Shown: positions 8,415 through 17,667 of the stretch, one piece after another
How positions within the stretch are numbered: the stretch's first letter is position 1
How the letters are laid out: each line of letters opens with the position of its first letter
Assembly: GCF_014172375.1 (NCBI RefSeq)
Contig: NZ_WNXD01000002.1
Location: 1,426,001 to 1,490,000, forward strand
Source of the DNA: Pedobacter planticolens
GTDB lineage: Bacteria > Bacteroidota > Bacteroidia > Sphingobacteriales > Sphingobacteriaceae
Direction: 5' to 3'
DNA: 64,000 nucleotides
The notes under the pieces: generated by a model
Seen by the model: only the letters and a program-made list of their open reading frames with translations
Databases searched by the model: none
What the model was told of the DNA's origin: nothing
Made by a program: the position numbers and the translations under genes

Positions 8415-9287
8415 ATGATGAATATGACAATAGAGAAAAGTATGGAGCTTTTGGGGAAGCTAAAAGCTGAAATGGAATCTGTGAAAGAAGTTGGTGTTAC
8501 CCCTATCCAAAGGTTGAAGGACAATTTGTCGCTGGTTTCTGGTGCACTTGCCGAGCTTAAAAAAATGGTCTTGGACCTTGGTTTTGTTTCTGTAGAAGAG
8601 GAGATTGAATTTTTCAAATTGGTCAAGCCCAAGTTCTACAGTGAACTGGTTTATGCGACCGAGGTTTTTGGTTTTGAAAAGGATAGACCGGTGTTACCGG
8701 GTGGTTATATAGAATATTGTAACCAGCAGTTGGTTTTTATATCCCGATTTTTCCGCCAACATGAAATGTTGTACCAATATTACCGCCTTGGAGCTGTTGA
8801 AATGGATTCTATCTATTTTCTAAGAGGTGCCAATCTAAATGGGGTAATGGGATTGGGAGTTCCTGAACTTGACCCTACTTTTTGCACGGCAGGTGATTAC
8901 CTGTTTTCAAAATTTTTGGCCTATGAGCGTATGGAGTGCTGGGTCAAGTCTGAACTTCAGGCTCCTATCAATGGCGTTGTTGCTGAGCAGGTCAGGAGCA
9001 AGAAAGGCCGGGAACTGCGATGGACGGGCGATGCGAGCAACTTGATCGAAATTCTTTACGGGGTTTTTGAGACCAGGCAGTTCAATGGTGGCGAGGTAGA
9101 TATCGCCGATCTGGTAGATGTTTTCGAGCAGCTATTCCATGTGAACCTTTCCAATTATTTCCAGCGGTTTGCCAAGATCAAGCAGCGCAAACTGGTTTCC
9201 AAGACCAAGTTTCTGGATGAGATGGTGGTTGCCGTCGCTAAGCGAATAGATGATGCGGATGCGTTTGTGCCTTCTTGGGCGAAATAA
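8415..9287 (+). CDS. rteC: RteC family conjugative-transposon regulator
   Basis: 290 aa with the RteC family pattern: helical N-terminal half, then LRWTGDASNLIEILYGVFE and, at the C-terminus, FHVNLSNYFQRFAKIKQRK followed by KTKFLDEMVVAVAKRID, matching the signature in which a winged helix precedes a conserved K-FLD segment. In CTnDOT, RteC activates excision genes; here it probably controls the downstream tra operon or excision. It is preceded by the structured region and palindrome. No rteA/rteB two-component genes are seen nearby. Confidence 0.85.
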   Translation: MMNMTIEKSMELLGKLKAEMESVKEVGVTPIQRLKDNLSLVSGALAELKKMVLDLGFVSVEEEIEFFKLVKPKFYSELVYATEVFGFEKDRPVLPGGYIEYCNQQLVFISRFFRQHEMLYQYYRLGAVEMDSIYFLRGANLNGVMGLGVPELDPTFCTAGDYLFSKFLAYERMECWVKSELQAPINGVVAEQVRSKKGRELRWTGDASNLIEILYGVFETRQFNGGEVDIADLVDVFEQLFHVNLSNYFQRFAKIKQRKLVSKTKFLDEMVVAVAKRIDDADAFVPSWAK

Positions 9288-9432
9288 TTTGATGGTTGCT
9301 TTAGGTTGGTTTTAGCTTTTTTCATAGTTCTTTTTGGGTTTATATGCCAGGTTATAAACCCATTTCGGTTTTGGGTCTTCAGAGTTTTGGATGTGCTAAG
9401 GGCAATTCAGCGCTTAGGAAAAATATAAGGAT

Positions 9433-9969
9433 ATGTTACAACAGTTTACTTGGGGGCAGTTCCTGCTGGCTTCGTTCATGTTAAGTTTTTTATGGTACTG
9501 CTTTGTGATCTTGGTCTTTTACCGCAAAGAGGTATTTGGACTTTTGGGAAATGGTGGTTCAGAGCCGTTGCCGCACCGATGGGAAAAGGGCGTAGAGCAT
9601 TTGGATTATGACAGTGATGCAGTGTCTGGGAAGGGTTTGGATGTTCAGGATTCCTTATTGGGGAAATCGGCAATTCCAGATGGGATGTCGGTAATTGGAA
9701 TGGGCCAGCTTTCCTTTTCGGGAAGTTCGGATGGAAGGTATGGGCAGGTTGGTCTGGTGGCAGACGTGATCCAGGAGCTCAAATTGATATTTGGCAAACT
9801 TGAGTCCGAAGCAGGTTCAAAGCTTGACTTTTTTAGGTTCTTGGAAAAAGTGAAGGAGGATTATGGCAAGATCGGTGCGCATCCGAATGTGTCAGCTATC
9901 AATGAGTTTATCGTTTCGCATGTGCCTTTCCATCTTTCGGCAGAAGAGCTGGAGAATTTGTGGTATTAG
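9433..9969 (+). CDS. Conjugation-cluster membrane protein, unknown function
   Basis: A 178-aa protein with one N-terminal membrane segment (residues about 8-30), a low-complexity Gly/Ser-rich middle and a helical C-terminal end. It begins 145 bp after rteC and lies 22 bp before the VirB2-like traE, so it is the first gene of the transfer operon. Position matches the TraC/TraD slot of Bacteroidetes elements, but I see no motif that fixes its identity. Confidence 0.55.
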   Translation: MLQQFTWGQFLLASFMLSFLWYCFVILVFYRKEVFGLLGNGGSEPLPHRWEKGVEHLDYDSDAVSGKGLDVQDSLLGKSAIPDGMSVIGMGQLSFSGSSDGRYGQVGLVADVIQELKLIFGKLESEAGSKLDFFRFLEKVKEDYGKIGAHPNVSAINEFIVSHVPFHLSAEELENLWY

Positions 9970-9991
9970 GTTTTATTTAAAAGGATTTTTT

Positions 9992-10324
9992 ATGAAAAGA
10001 TTAACTGAAAAAAAAGAGTTGGGGTTTCGGGTTTTGGTGATCGTGCTATGCTCGGTTTTGGTGCTGGTTTGCGGGATATGCTTTGCGCAGGATGGTAATG
10101 CGGGAATCCAGGAGGCCACTAATAAGGTGAAGGGCTATTTCGATACGGGTTGCGATTTGATGTATGCCATTGGTGCAGTTGTGGGGATAATCGGCGCGGT
10201 GAAGGTGTTCAACAAGTGGAATGCTGGTGAGCCGGATACGAGTAAGGTAGCTGCGGCCTGGTTTGGTTCCTGCATTTTCCTTGTGGTAGTGGCAACGGTG
10301 CTGAAATCTTTCTTTGGGATTTAA
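9992..10324 (+). CDS. traE: TraE family conjugal transfer protein (VirB2-like pilin)
   Basis: 110 aa: a signal peptide ending CFAQ, then a short helical segment and two hydrophobic helices (IGAVVGIIGAVKVFNKW and an ending rich in V/A/L, FLVVVATVLKSFFGI). This is the Bacteroidetes TraE / DUF4134 pattern, a small VirB2-like pilin subunit. The ATG at 9992 gives the expected length and signal peptide; the frame is open further upstream to 9863 but overlaps the previous gene. traF follows after 10 bp. Confidence 0.85.
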   Translation: MKRLTEKKELGFRVLVIVLCSVLVLVCGICFAQDGNAGIQEATNKVKGYFDTGCDLMYAIGAVVGIIGAVKVFNKWNAGEPDTSKVAAAWFGSCIFLVVVATVLKSFFGI

Positions 10325-10334
10325 TTTATTGGTT

Positions 10335-10670
10335 ATGGCTAGTGTATATCAGATCAATAAAGGGGTTTCTAAACCGATTGTATTTAAGGGATTGAAGGCT
10401 CAATATATTGCTTATCTGGCTTTGGGGCTGGTGTTTTTATTGGTGTTATTTGCGGCGCTATATATTTCAGGACTTTCTTTATTTGTGGTGCTGCCGTTGG
10501 TGCTGGGTTTGGGTTCGGCACTGTTCTTTACCGTCTTCCATTTATCGCATCGATTCGGGGAACATGGCCTTGGCAAGTTTTTGGCAAAGCGTGGTCTGCC
10601 ACGGTTTATTCGATTCAATTCTAGGCGGATTTTTATTTCTTTGAAGGGAGGTGGTCATGAAAGAGGCTAG
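10335..10670 (+). CDS. traF: TraF family conjugal transfer protein (DUF4133, VirB3-like)
   Basis: 111 aa with VYQINKGVSKPIVFKGLKAQ at the N-terminus, two membrane helices at about 25-70, and a basic C-terminus. This is the Bacteroidetes TraF / DUF4133 pattern, a VirB3-like inner-membrane part of the type IV secretion machine. The start at 10335 is chosen over 10314 because it gives the typical MASVYQINKG start. The 3' end overlaps the traG start by 14 bp, which suggests translational coupling. Confidence 0.85.
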   Translation: MASVYQINKGVSKPIVFKGLKAQYIAYLALGLVFLLVLFAALYISGLSLFVVLPLVLGLGSALFFTVFHLSHRFGEHGLGKFLAKRGLPRFIRFNSRRIFISLKGGGHERG

Positions 10671-13122
10671 GGAAATTCTGCCGATCTATAAGATTGAGCA
10701 CAACTGCATTTTGTCTCGTCAGGGAGATATTACCGTTGGCTTTAAGGTTTCGTTGCCTGAGATCTTTACGCTATCGGATCGTGATTATGAGAGCTACCAT
10801 CAGGCATGGATTAAGGCAATCAAATTGCTTCCCCAACATTCGGTATTCCATAAACAGGACTGGTTTGTTGCGGGCAGTTACAAGGCCGACTTTGATGGGG
10901 CGCGGGATAGTTTTTTATCCAGGTCTTCTGAAAGGTTTTTTTACGAACGGGAATGTTTGGACCATTGTTGCTATATCTTTTTGACCAAGAAACCATTGGG
11001 CAGGAAACTGTCTTCTTCGGTGTATAGCAATGTTCTGCGCAAGAGCATCGCCCCGGGCCAGGTGATCCAAAAATCTTTGGCTTCGGATTTTTTGGATTCG
11101 GTCGGTCAGTTTGTTAGGGTGATGGAGGATTCTGGTTTTGTCTCTTTGCATCGGCTTTCGGATGATGAATTGGCGGGTACTGCAAATGTTCCAGGGGTGT
11201 TGGAGCGTTACTGTTTTCTCCTTGAGGAAGGTCAGGCTTCGGTTATACGTGATATCCATCTGCGTGATGGGATCAGAGTTGGCGATAAGGCGCTTGAACT
11301 CTATACGCTTTCTGATGTGGAAGATCTGCCTTCGCTTTGTGGAAGTAGGATCAATTATGAAAAGTATTCTACCGATCGGACCAAGTTTTCTGTTGGGTTT
11401 GCCTCGCCCCTTGGACAGCTTTTGCCCTGTAACCATATCTTGAACCAGTATGTGTTTTTGGGTGATCCTTCCGCTACGTTGAAGCGGCTGGAGGCGAAGA
11501 AACTTCGCCTGCAATCCTTGTCTGGATATTCCAGGGAAAACGCGATCTCTAGGGATTCGGTCAATGATTTTCTCAACGAGGCGATTGCCTCGGGCAGGCT
11601 TCCGGTAAAGGCGCACTTTAATGTGCTGGCCTGGAGTGATGATGAGGCTGGGCGGGCAGACTTGCGTAACCTGGTTTCTTCTGCCATGGCGCAGATGGAT
11701 GCAGTGGCCAAACAGGAGACCGACGGGCAGGCGCAGATCTGGTTTGCGGGACTGCCAGGCAATGAGGCGGACTTTCCGATGAACGATACATTTGATACTT
11801 TTTTGGAACAGGCGACCTGCTTTTTTAATCTGGAAAGTAATTATAGGAGTTCTGTTTCGCCCTTCGGGATCCGTTTGGGCGACCGTTTGTCTGGTCGTCC
11901 GGTGCATGTGGATATTTCTGATGAACCGATCAGTTTGGGTTTTGCGACCAACCGCAATAAGTTCATCTTGGGACCATCTGGTTCGGGCAAGTCATTTTTC
12001 ACCAATCATCTGGTCCGCAGTTACTATGAGCAGGGAGCGCATGTCGTTTTGGTAGATGTTGGACATAGTTACAAAGGATTGTGTGATCTGGTAGATGGCT
12101 ATTATTTTACCTATTCTGTCGAATCGCCGATTGCCTTTAATCCCTTTTATCTCTCTGATGGTGATGTGATGGATACCGAAAAAAAGGAGAGCATCAAGAC
12201 GCTTTTGCTTGCGCTTTGGAAAAAGGACGATGAAAGTTTTAGGCGCTCGGAGTATGTTGCTTTGAGTAACGCTTTGACCTTGTACTTTGAGCATTTGGAA
12301 TCTCGAGGTGATATCTTTCCCTGCTTCAATACCTTTTACGAGTTTTTGCAAGATCAGTACCAGTCGGTGCTTGATACTTCCAAGGTCAAGGAAAAAGACT
12401 TTGATATGGCTGGATTCCTGTATGTTCTTTCTCCCTATTACCGAGGTGGCGAGTTTGATTATCTGCTCAATGCCACCGAAAACTTGGACCTGCTTTCTGA
12501 GCGGTTCATTGTCTTTGAGCTGGACCAGGTGAAGGACCATCCGATTTTGTTTCCGGTGATTACGCTAATTATTATGGAGGTATTCATTTCCAAGATGAGA
12601 AAACTCAAAGGGGTACGCAAGGTGATTTTGCTGGAAGAGGCCTGGAAGGCCATTGCAAAAGAGGGAATGGCCGAATACATCAAATATCTTTTTAAGACGG
12701 TGCGTAAGCATTTTGGTGAGGCGATCGTGGTGACCCAAGAGGTAGAAGATATCATTTCCTCTCCGATTGTCAAGCAGGCAATCATCAATAACTCGGATTG
12801 TAAGATCTTACTCGACCAGTCAAAGTATCAGAACAAGTTCGATCAGATCCAGGAACTTTTGGGATTGACCGAAAAGGAAAAAGCGCAGGTACTTTCAATG
12901 AACAAGGCGAACGATCCAAGGAGAAAATACAAGGAAGTGTTTATCTCTATTGGGGGTCAACTTTCCAAAGTGTACCGCACCGAAGTTTCGCTGGAAGAGT
13001 ACTTGGCCTATACTACCGAAGAGCGCGAAAAGGTAAAGGTGCATGAATATGCCAGGCGATATGGCTCTATCCAAAAAGGGATTGCGGTACTCGCAAATGA
13101 ACTCAAAACTAAATCAAAATAA
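10657..13122 (+). CDS. traG: TraG family conjugation ATPase (VirB4-like)
   Basis: 821 aa, typical for Bacteroidetes TraG. Walker A GPSGSGKSF is at about residues 439-447 and Walker B VILLEEAW at about 656-663, with the downstream motif VTQEVEDI. It powers assembly and substrate transfer of the type IV secretion channel at the inner membrane. A strong Shine-Dalgarno AAGGGAGG at 10644-10651 fits the ATG at 10657 rather than the GTG at 10651. It starts inside traF and is followed 3 bp later by a lipoprotein gene. Confidence 0.92.
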   Translation: MKEAREILPIYKIEHNCILSRQGDITVGFKVSLPEIFTLSDRDYESYHQAWIKAIKLLPQHSVFHKQDWFVAGSYKADFDGARDSFLSRSSERFFYERECLDHCCYIFLTKKPLGRKLSSSVYSNVLRKSIAPGQVIQKSLASDFLDSVGQFVRVMEDSGFVSLHRLSDDELAGTANVPGVLERYCFLLEEGQASVIRDIHLRDGIRVGDKALELYTLSDVEDLPSLCGSRINYEKYSTDRTKFSVGFASPLGQLLPCNHILNQYVFLGDPSATLKRLEAKKLRLQSLSGYSRENAISRDSVNDFLNEAIASGRLPVKAHFNVLAWSDDEAGRADLRNLVSSAMAQMDAVAKQETDGQAQIWFAGLPGNEADFPMNDTFDTFLEQATCFFNLESNYRSSVSPFGIRLGDRLSGRPVHVDISDEPISLGFATNRNKFILGPSGSGKSFFTNHLVRSYYEQGAHVVLVDVGHSYKGLCDLVDGYYFTYSVESPIAFNPFYLSDGDVMDTEKKESIKTLLLALWKKDDESFRRSEYVALSNALTLYFEHLESRGDIFPCFNTFYEFLQDQYQSVLDTSKVKEKDFDMAGFLYVLSPYYRGGEFDYLLNATENLDLLSERFIVFELDQVKDHPILFPVITLIIMEVFISKMRKLKGVRKVILLEEAWKAIAKEGMAEYIKYLFKTVRKHFGEAIVVTQEVEDIISSPIVKQAIINNSDCKILLDQSKYQNKFDQIQELLGLTEKEKAQVLSMNKANDPRRKYKEVFISIGGQLSKVYRTEVSLEEYLAYTTEEREKVKVHEYARRYGSIQKGIAVLANELKTKSK

Positions 13123-13124
13123 CT

Positions 13125-13502
13125 ATGAAAAATTTTAGGATAATGATAAGTATGATCATGTTTTTGATTGTGATTATGCTGGGGTGCTCATCGGACAAGG
13201 TCAGGGATTTTATACCCGGAACTTATGTGAATTCTGCGGGTGGTGAATTTTCGGTCGCAAGTGATACGCTTGAAGTTGAACTTATAAAGGGGAATAATTA
13301 TGTGATCCATCGCAGGACTGGTTTTAATCTGGTGACGGACGGCAAGCTAGGTAAACGAGAGTATGAAGTAGAAAAGTGGAGTGCGGTCTATAGTTCCAAT
13401 ACGCAGGTTTTGACCGAAACCAAAAAAGGTAAGCTCATCTCATTCTTTCCCGATAGCGGCTTGCTTCGTGTTGGGCAACGGTCGTATAAAAAGATGGATT
13501 AA
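13125..13502 (+). CDS. Small lipoprotein in the transfer operon
   Basis: 125 aa with a lipoprotein signal (IVIMLGC, then SSDK) and a beta-rich mature domain with GTYVNSAGGEFSVASDTL. It begins 3 bp after the traG stop, so it is in the same operon. It resembles small lipoproteins found after traG in Bacteroidetes conjugation loci; its exact role is unknown. Confidence 0.7.
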   Translation: MKNFRIMISMIMFLIVIMLGCSSDKVRDFIPGTYVNSAGGEFSVASDTLEVELIKGNNYVIHRRTGFNLVTDGKLGKREYEVEKWSAVYSSNTQVLTETKKGKLISFFPDSGLLRVGQRSYKKMD

Positions 13503-13591
13503 GAAGGAAAAAGATATTTGGCTTTGCTGGAAAGCTCAGCTTAATACCAAAGCCAAAAGAAATTAACGTAAAAAATATTAAAGAAATAGAA

Positions 13592-14293
13592 ATGAAATTT
13601 TTAAAGTCTATGAAAAAATTTATGGTCATACTCCCCTTGAGTACCATGACGCTGTTTGTAGCATTGCCCGTTGGGGCAAATGCACAGGTGGCGGTATTGG
13701 AAGTGATCAAGGCAGGAGTGAAAAAAGTAATCAAGGCGATGGACCTTAAAGTCCAGCGTTTGCAGAATGAATCGATCTGGCTACAGAATGCGCAGAAGGT
13801 GCTGGAAAACCAGTTGTCTAAACTGAAGCTGACGGAGATTTCAGATTGGACGCAAAAGCAGAAAGAGCTTTATTCGAAATATTACGAGGAGCTTTGGAAG
13901 GTGAAATCTGCCATTGTCTATTACAAGAGGCTCAAGGAACTGTCCGCTCGGCAACTGGATATCGTGGAAGAATATAGATGGGCCTGGAACCTGTTCAACA
14001 AAAGCGGCCATTTTTCGGTTGATGAACTTGCTTCTATGGAAAAGGTGTATTCGGGGATATTGACCGAGAGCGTAAAAAATGTTGATCAAATCCTGGTGGT
14101 GGTGAATTCCTTTAAGACCCAGATGAGTGATGCGGCTAGGCTGGAACTGATCTCCGAGGCGGCAAAGGAAATGGAGCGCAACTGGTCTGATCTGAAAAGG
14201 TTCAATAGGGAAAATAGTCTAATCAGTATCCAGCGTGCCAAATCAGTAGATGAGGCAGCTAAACTAAGGGAGCTGTATGGGATCGAGGATTAA
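13592..14293 (+). CDS. TraI-like exported conjugal transfer protein
   Basis: 233 aa with a signal peptide (VALPVGANAQ) and a mature protein that is nearly all helical, with the coiled-coil-like stretch KVQRLQNESIWLQNAQ and a conserved SKYYEELWKVK. Position between traG and traJ and the helical VirB5-like make-up fit Bacteroidetes TraI. Its 3' end overlaps the next gene by 17 bp. It should act in the periplasm as a pilus or channel component; the name is by position and pattern. Confidence 0.65.
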   Translation: MKFLKSMKKFMVILPLSTMTLFVALPVGANAQVAVLEVIKAGVKKVIKAMDLKVQRLQNESIWLQNAQKVLENQLSKLKLTEISDWTQKQKELYSKYYEELWKVKSAIVYYKRLKELSARQLDIVEEYRWAWNLFNKSGHFSVDELASMEKVYSGILTESVKNVDQILVVVNSFKTQMSDAARLELISEAAKEMERNWSDLKRFNRENSLISIQRAKSVDEAAKLRELYGIED

Positions 14294-14939
14294 TTGTTTA
14301 TTCAAGTTTGTAGTGGTTTCGCTGGTTTTAGTTTGGGGCTTGGTTCTTGGCTCACTTCCTTGTTCTGCCCAGACTTATAATGAGATCTTCCGCCAAAAGA
14401 AAACGCAGGAAAAGTATCTGCTCAAACAGTTGGCTTACCTGAAAATGTATGCGGGCTACCTGAAGAAAGGTTATGATGTGGTTTCTGATGGATTGGGTAC
14501 AATCAAGGGATTTACCTCTGGTGAGTTCGGTCTTCATGAAGCGTTCTTCGGTTCGCTTGCTTTGGTAAATCCGCTGATCAAAAACGATTATAGGGTAATG
14601 GAAATTGCCTCGATGCAGGGAAAGATTTCTAGGGCTTTTAATCTGATGCTTCGTTTGGATTTAGGGAGTGAAAATATTTCCTATATCCGCTCAGTGCGAG
14701 ATGGGGTGATAGCAGAATGCAACAAGGATTTGGATGAACTGCAACTAGTGGTTTCAGCTTCGGAGCTTGAGATCAGCGATGAGGATCGGCTTTTAAGGCT
14801 TGCCAAGGTACACGGCTCGATGTCGGAAAAGCTGGAATTTGTCTTAGGGTTTTATGTGGAAGTCCAGACCATAGCGCAATCTCAAAAGGATGGAGACAAG
14901 ACAATTCAAAAATTAAGGAGGATATATGAACAGAATTAG
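14277..14939 (+). CDS. Exported helical protein of the transfer operon, paralogue 1
   Basis: 220 aa, signal peptide ending SLPCSAQ, then a helical mature domain. KKGYDVVSDGLGTIKGF and GEFGLHEAFFGSLALV match, in the same order, KKGYTIVSNGYRSVKN and GNFSLHEVFLDGLMLV of the next gene, so the two are tandem paralogues. Both overlap their neighbours (17 bp and 14 bp), which points to coupled translation. Function is unknown; a periplasmic channel or pilus-associated role is inferred from location. Confidence 0.65.
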   Translation: MGSRINCLFKFVVVSLVLVWGLVLGSLPCSAQTYNEIFRQKKTQEKYLLKQLAYLKMYAGYLKKGYDVVSDGLGTIKGFTSGEFGLHEAFFGSLALVNPLIKNDYRVMEIASMQGKISRAFNLMLRLDLGSENISYIRSVRDGVIAECNKDLDELQLVVSASELEISDEDRLLRLAKVHGSMSEKLEFVLGFYVEVQTIAQSQKDGDKTIQKLRRIYEQN

Positions 14940-15555
14940 AAACACAGGGATTTTAGGGGCTTTGCTTTTGATGCTTTACGGTAATGTTTGCTTTGGCCAA
15001 TCTTCCGAGGCGACGCAGTTGCTACTCAACGTGGAAAAGCTATCACAGCTGAAGAATATTTTGACCGATATGAAAAAGGGGTATACCATTGTTTCTAATG
15101 GTTACCGTTCGGTAAAGAATATTGCAGAAGGGAATTTTTCTTTGCACGAAGTTTTTTTAGATGGATTGATGCTGGTGTCGCCGGAAGTAAAAAAATACGC
15201 ACGGGTGGCAGACATCATTACCTATCAGAAAAACATTGTCTCAGAGTATAAGCGGGCGTTGAAGGCTTTCCGATCGGCTGATGTTTTTTCGCCAGATGAC
15301 CTTGAATACGTTGGGCTGGTCTATAAGAACCTTTTTGACCAGAGTTTGCAGAATTTGGAGGATCTGACGATGGTGATTACTTCTTCCAAACTGCGAATGA
15401 ACGATGATGAAAGGCTTCGGGCAATTGACAGGATATTTCTAGATACCCAGGACAAACTGATGTTCCTGCGGAATTTCAATTCGGAGGCCAATATGCTTTT
15501 ATTGCAGAAGAAAAAGCAGAAAAAAGAAATTTCCCAGCTCAAAGGCCTTTACTGA
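14926..15555 (+). CDS. Exported helical protein of the transfer operon, paralogue 2
   Basis: 209 aa, signal peptide ending VCFGQ. It is a paralogue of the preceding gene: shared GY..VS.G segment, G.FSLHE block and the late motif LRMNDDERLRAID, which corresponds to LEISDEDRLLRLA. The mature part is all helical with a Lys-rich C-terminus. It starts inside the previous gene and is followed 16 bp later by traJ. Function unknown beyond the transfer-operon context. Confidence 0.65.
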   Translation: MNRIRNTGILGALLLMLYGNVCFGQSSEATQLLLNVEKLSQLKNILTDMKKGYTIVSNGYRSVKNIAEGNFSLHEVFLDGLMLVSPEVKKYARVADIITYQKNIVSEYKRALKAFRSADVFSPDDLEYVGLVYKNLFDQSLQNLEDLTMVITSSKLRMNDDERLRAIDRIFLDTQDKLMFLRNFNSEANMLLLQKKKQKKEISQLKGLY

Positions 15556-15571
15556 TTTTAAACTAAAGATT

Positions 15572-16771
15572 ATGGATAGAAAGATTTTTTTAAGCGCCGT
15601 TTTGGTGCTGATCGGGATGGTATTGCCGCTGGTCTCCTTTGGGCAGGGTGTTTCCGACTCGCTTCGGGGAATGCAACCTGTGCTGGACAAGGTGTACGGG
15701 GAGATGATGCCGCTATGTTCCCGGCTCATCGACGTGGGTCGTGGGCTAGCTGGATTTGGTGCGCTGTGGTATATCGGCTCAAGGGTGTGGAAACAGATTG
15801 CCCAGGCGGAAGCGATTGATTTTTATCCCCTGCTGCGACCATTTGGTTTGGGGCTTGCGATACTGATGTTTCCGATGGTGATCAGTCTGATGAATGGGGT
15901 ATTGCAGCCGACGGTTTCGGCAACTGGTGCTATGGTAAAGGATTCCAACAAGGCGATTGAAAGGTTACTCGCTGAAAAGGAAGCGGCGCTGAAAAAGACC
16001 AAAAAGTGGCAGGTCTATGTTGGCGAGTCGGGTGATGGTGACAGGGAAAAATGGTATAAATATCGACATCCGAAAGATCCAAATGGTGATGACGAGGGGT
16101 TTTTGGACGGGATTGCCAATGACATGAGCTTTTACATGGAAAAGCAGCAGTATAATTTTGAGAACTCGATCAAAAAGTGGATGAGCCAGGTACTGGAGGT
16201 TTTGTATGCGGCAGCTTCGCTTTGTATCAATGTGGTACGGACGTTTATGCTGATCGTGATGGCCATTCTTGGACCACTTGTTTTTGGCTTTGCGGTTTTC
16301 GATGGCTTTCAGCAGACCTTAACGGTTTGGATTGCCCGCTATGTGAATATATTTCTCTGGCTTCCCATTGCCAATATCTTCGGGAGCATCTTGGGCAAGA
16401 TCCAGGAAAACATGCTCCGTTTGGATATCTCCCAGATCGATTCCGCTGGGGATACCTTTTTCTCCTCGACCGATATCGCTTACCTCATTTTTCTTCTGAT
16501 TGGCGTGGTTGGTTATGCCTGCGTACCCTCGGTAGCCAATTATGTAGTTCATGCGGGAGGCGGAAATACGGTGGTGCAGAAAGTGAATTCTATCATTTCG
16601 GGAAGTTCTTCTGTTGGGATGCGTGGGGCGTCGGCAGGTGCTGGAATGGCGGCCGATGGTCTTGGTGATCTGGCCAGAAAGGTAAGCCAGGGTTATGCAG
16701 CGCAGAGTACTGGGGATTATTTTCCGGATGGTGGGAGTTCGCACCAAAGGGACAAACTTTCTGGCAAGTAG
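15572..16771 (+). CDS. traJ: TraJ family conjugative transposon protein (VirB6-like)
   Basis: 399 aa with a signal sequence (LVSFGQ), several membrane helices (around 60-80, 90-120, 210-290, 320-340) and the family feature of a large extramembrane loop near residues 130-190. The motifs FYPLLRPFGLGLAILMFP and YVNIFLWLPIANIFGSILG fit Bacteroidetes TraJ. It is a polytopic inner-membrane component of the secretion channel. Its Gly/Ala-rich tail is cytoplasmic or disordered. Confidence 0.88.
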   Translation: MDRKIFLSAVLVLIGMVLPLVSFGQGVSDSLRGMQPVLDKVYGEMMPLCSRLIDVGRGLAGFGALWYIGSRVWKQIAQAEAIDFYPLLRPFGLGLAILMFPMVISLMNGVLQPTVSATGAMVKDSNKAIERLLAEKEAALKKTKKWQVYVGESGDGDREKWYKYRHPKDPNGDDEGFLDGIANDMSFYMEKQQYNFENSIKKWMSQVLEVLYAAASLCINVVRTFMLIVMAILGPLVFGFAVFDGFQQTLTVWIARYVNIFLWLPIANIFGSILGKIQENMLRLDISQIDSAGDTFFSSTDIAYLIFLLIGVVGYACVPSVANYVVHAGGGNTVVQKVNSIISGSSSVGMRGASAGAGMAADGLGDLARKVSQGYAAQSTGDYFPDGGSSHQRDKLSGK

Positions 16772-16800
16772 GTTTTTGCTTTTAATTAATACTTAAAAAG

Positions 16801-17412
16801 ATGTTTACACAATTTAAAAATATAGATACTGCCTTTAGCCACATCAAGACCTTTTCGCTGTTTTTGATCTGTGCATGCGTACTTGTTTCAAGCTTTGCGA
16901 TTTACAAGAGCTTTGATATGGTGCGAACTAATAATGCCAAGGTGTATATTCTGGCAAACGGCAAGGCGATAGAAGCCTTTTCGGCCGAGCGCAAGGATAA
17001 CATTGGGGTTGAGATCCGCGACCATGTGAAGATGTTCCACCACTGGTTTTTTACGCTAGACCCAGATGAAAAGGTGATCCAGCGCAATATGCTATTGGCG
17101 TTGAATTTGGCCGATCAGAGCGCGAAGAAAAGTTATGATAATTTGAAAGAGCAGGGGTATTTTACCAATTTGATTTCTGCTAATATCTCCCAGGAGATTA
17201 CCGTCGATTCGATGGAGCTGAACCTAGATGTGTATCCCTATTACTTCAAGTGTTTTGCGACCCAGCAATTGGTTCGTTCAACTTCGACGATCGTTCGGCG
17301 GCTGGTGACCCAAGGGTATTTGCGCAATGTGTCTCGATCGGACAATAATCCGCACGGGTTTTTGATCCAGCGCTGGGAAACGCTATTGAATGAGGATGTG
17401 GTAAAGCCCTAA
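16801..17412 (+). CDS. traK: TraK family conjugal transfer protein (VirB8-like)
   Basis: 203 aa with one N-terminal membrane helix (residues about 18-38) and a periplasmic domain containing RDHVKMFHHWFFTLDPDE and YYFKCFATQQLVRST, the typical TraK pattern. It corresponds to VirB8, the inner-membrane assembly factor of type IV secretion. It follows traJ by 29 bp and precedes the small traL-like gene by 3 bp. Confidence 0.9.
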   Translation: MFTQFKNIDTAFSHIKTFSLFLICACVLVSSFAIYKSFDMVRTNNAKVYILANGKAIEAFSAERKDNIGVEIRDHVKMFHHWFFTLDPDEKVIQRNMLLALNLADQSAKKSYDNLKEQGYFTNLISANISQEITVDSMELNLDVYPYYFKCFATQQLVRSTSTIVRRLVTQGYLRNVSRSDNNPHGFLIQRWETLLNEDVVKP

Positions 17413-17415
17413 GCT

Positions 17416-17640
17416 ATGGGATGGTTCAAGAGAAAGATGGGTGAAGACAATGGTGCTTCGCTTGATATGGTGTCTGAGCGTATTGCTGGTTCGATACTTC
17501 ACTGGCAGGTCCGGTTTTCAGCAAAGCTGAATGCCCTAGCCAAAAAAATAAACAAAAGGCTTTTGATGGCTTTGATGGTGATTGCCGGGCTGCTATTCGG
17601 CGGCTATTGCCTATGGCTGGTTTGCAGCCTATTTAGATAA
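17416..17640 (+). CDS. TraL-like small membrane protein
   Basis: 74 aa with an N-terminal basic/amphipathic part and a single membrane helix (LMALMVIAGLLFGGYCLWLV). Its size, topology and place between traK and traM match TraL of Bacteroidetes conjugative elements. Identity rests mainly on position. Confidence 0.65.
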   Translation: MGWFKRKMGEDNGASLDMVSERIAGSILHWQVRFSAKLNALAKKINKRLLMALMVIAGLLFGGYCLWLVCSLFR

Positions 17641-17667
17641 CCAATTATTTACACAAATCAATTTTAT

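Noticed and set aside
10915..11907. 330-aa minus-strand ORF inside traG
   Set aside because: It is the shadow of the VirB4-like gene; it is low complexity and has no domain.
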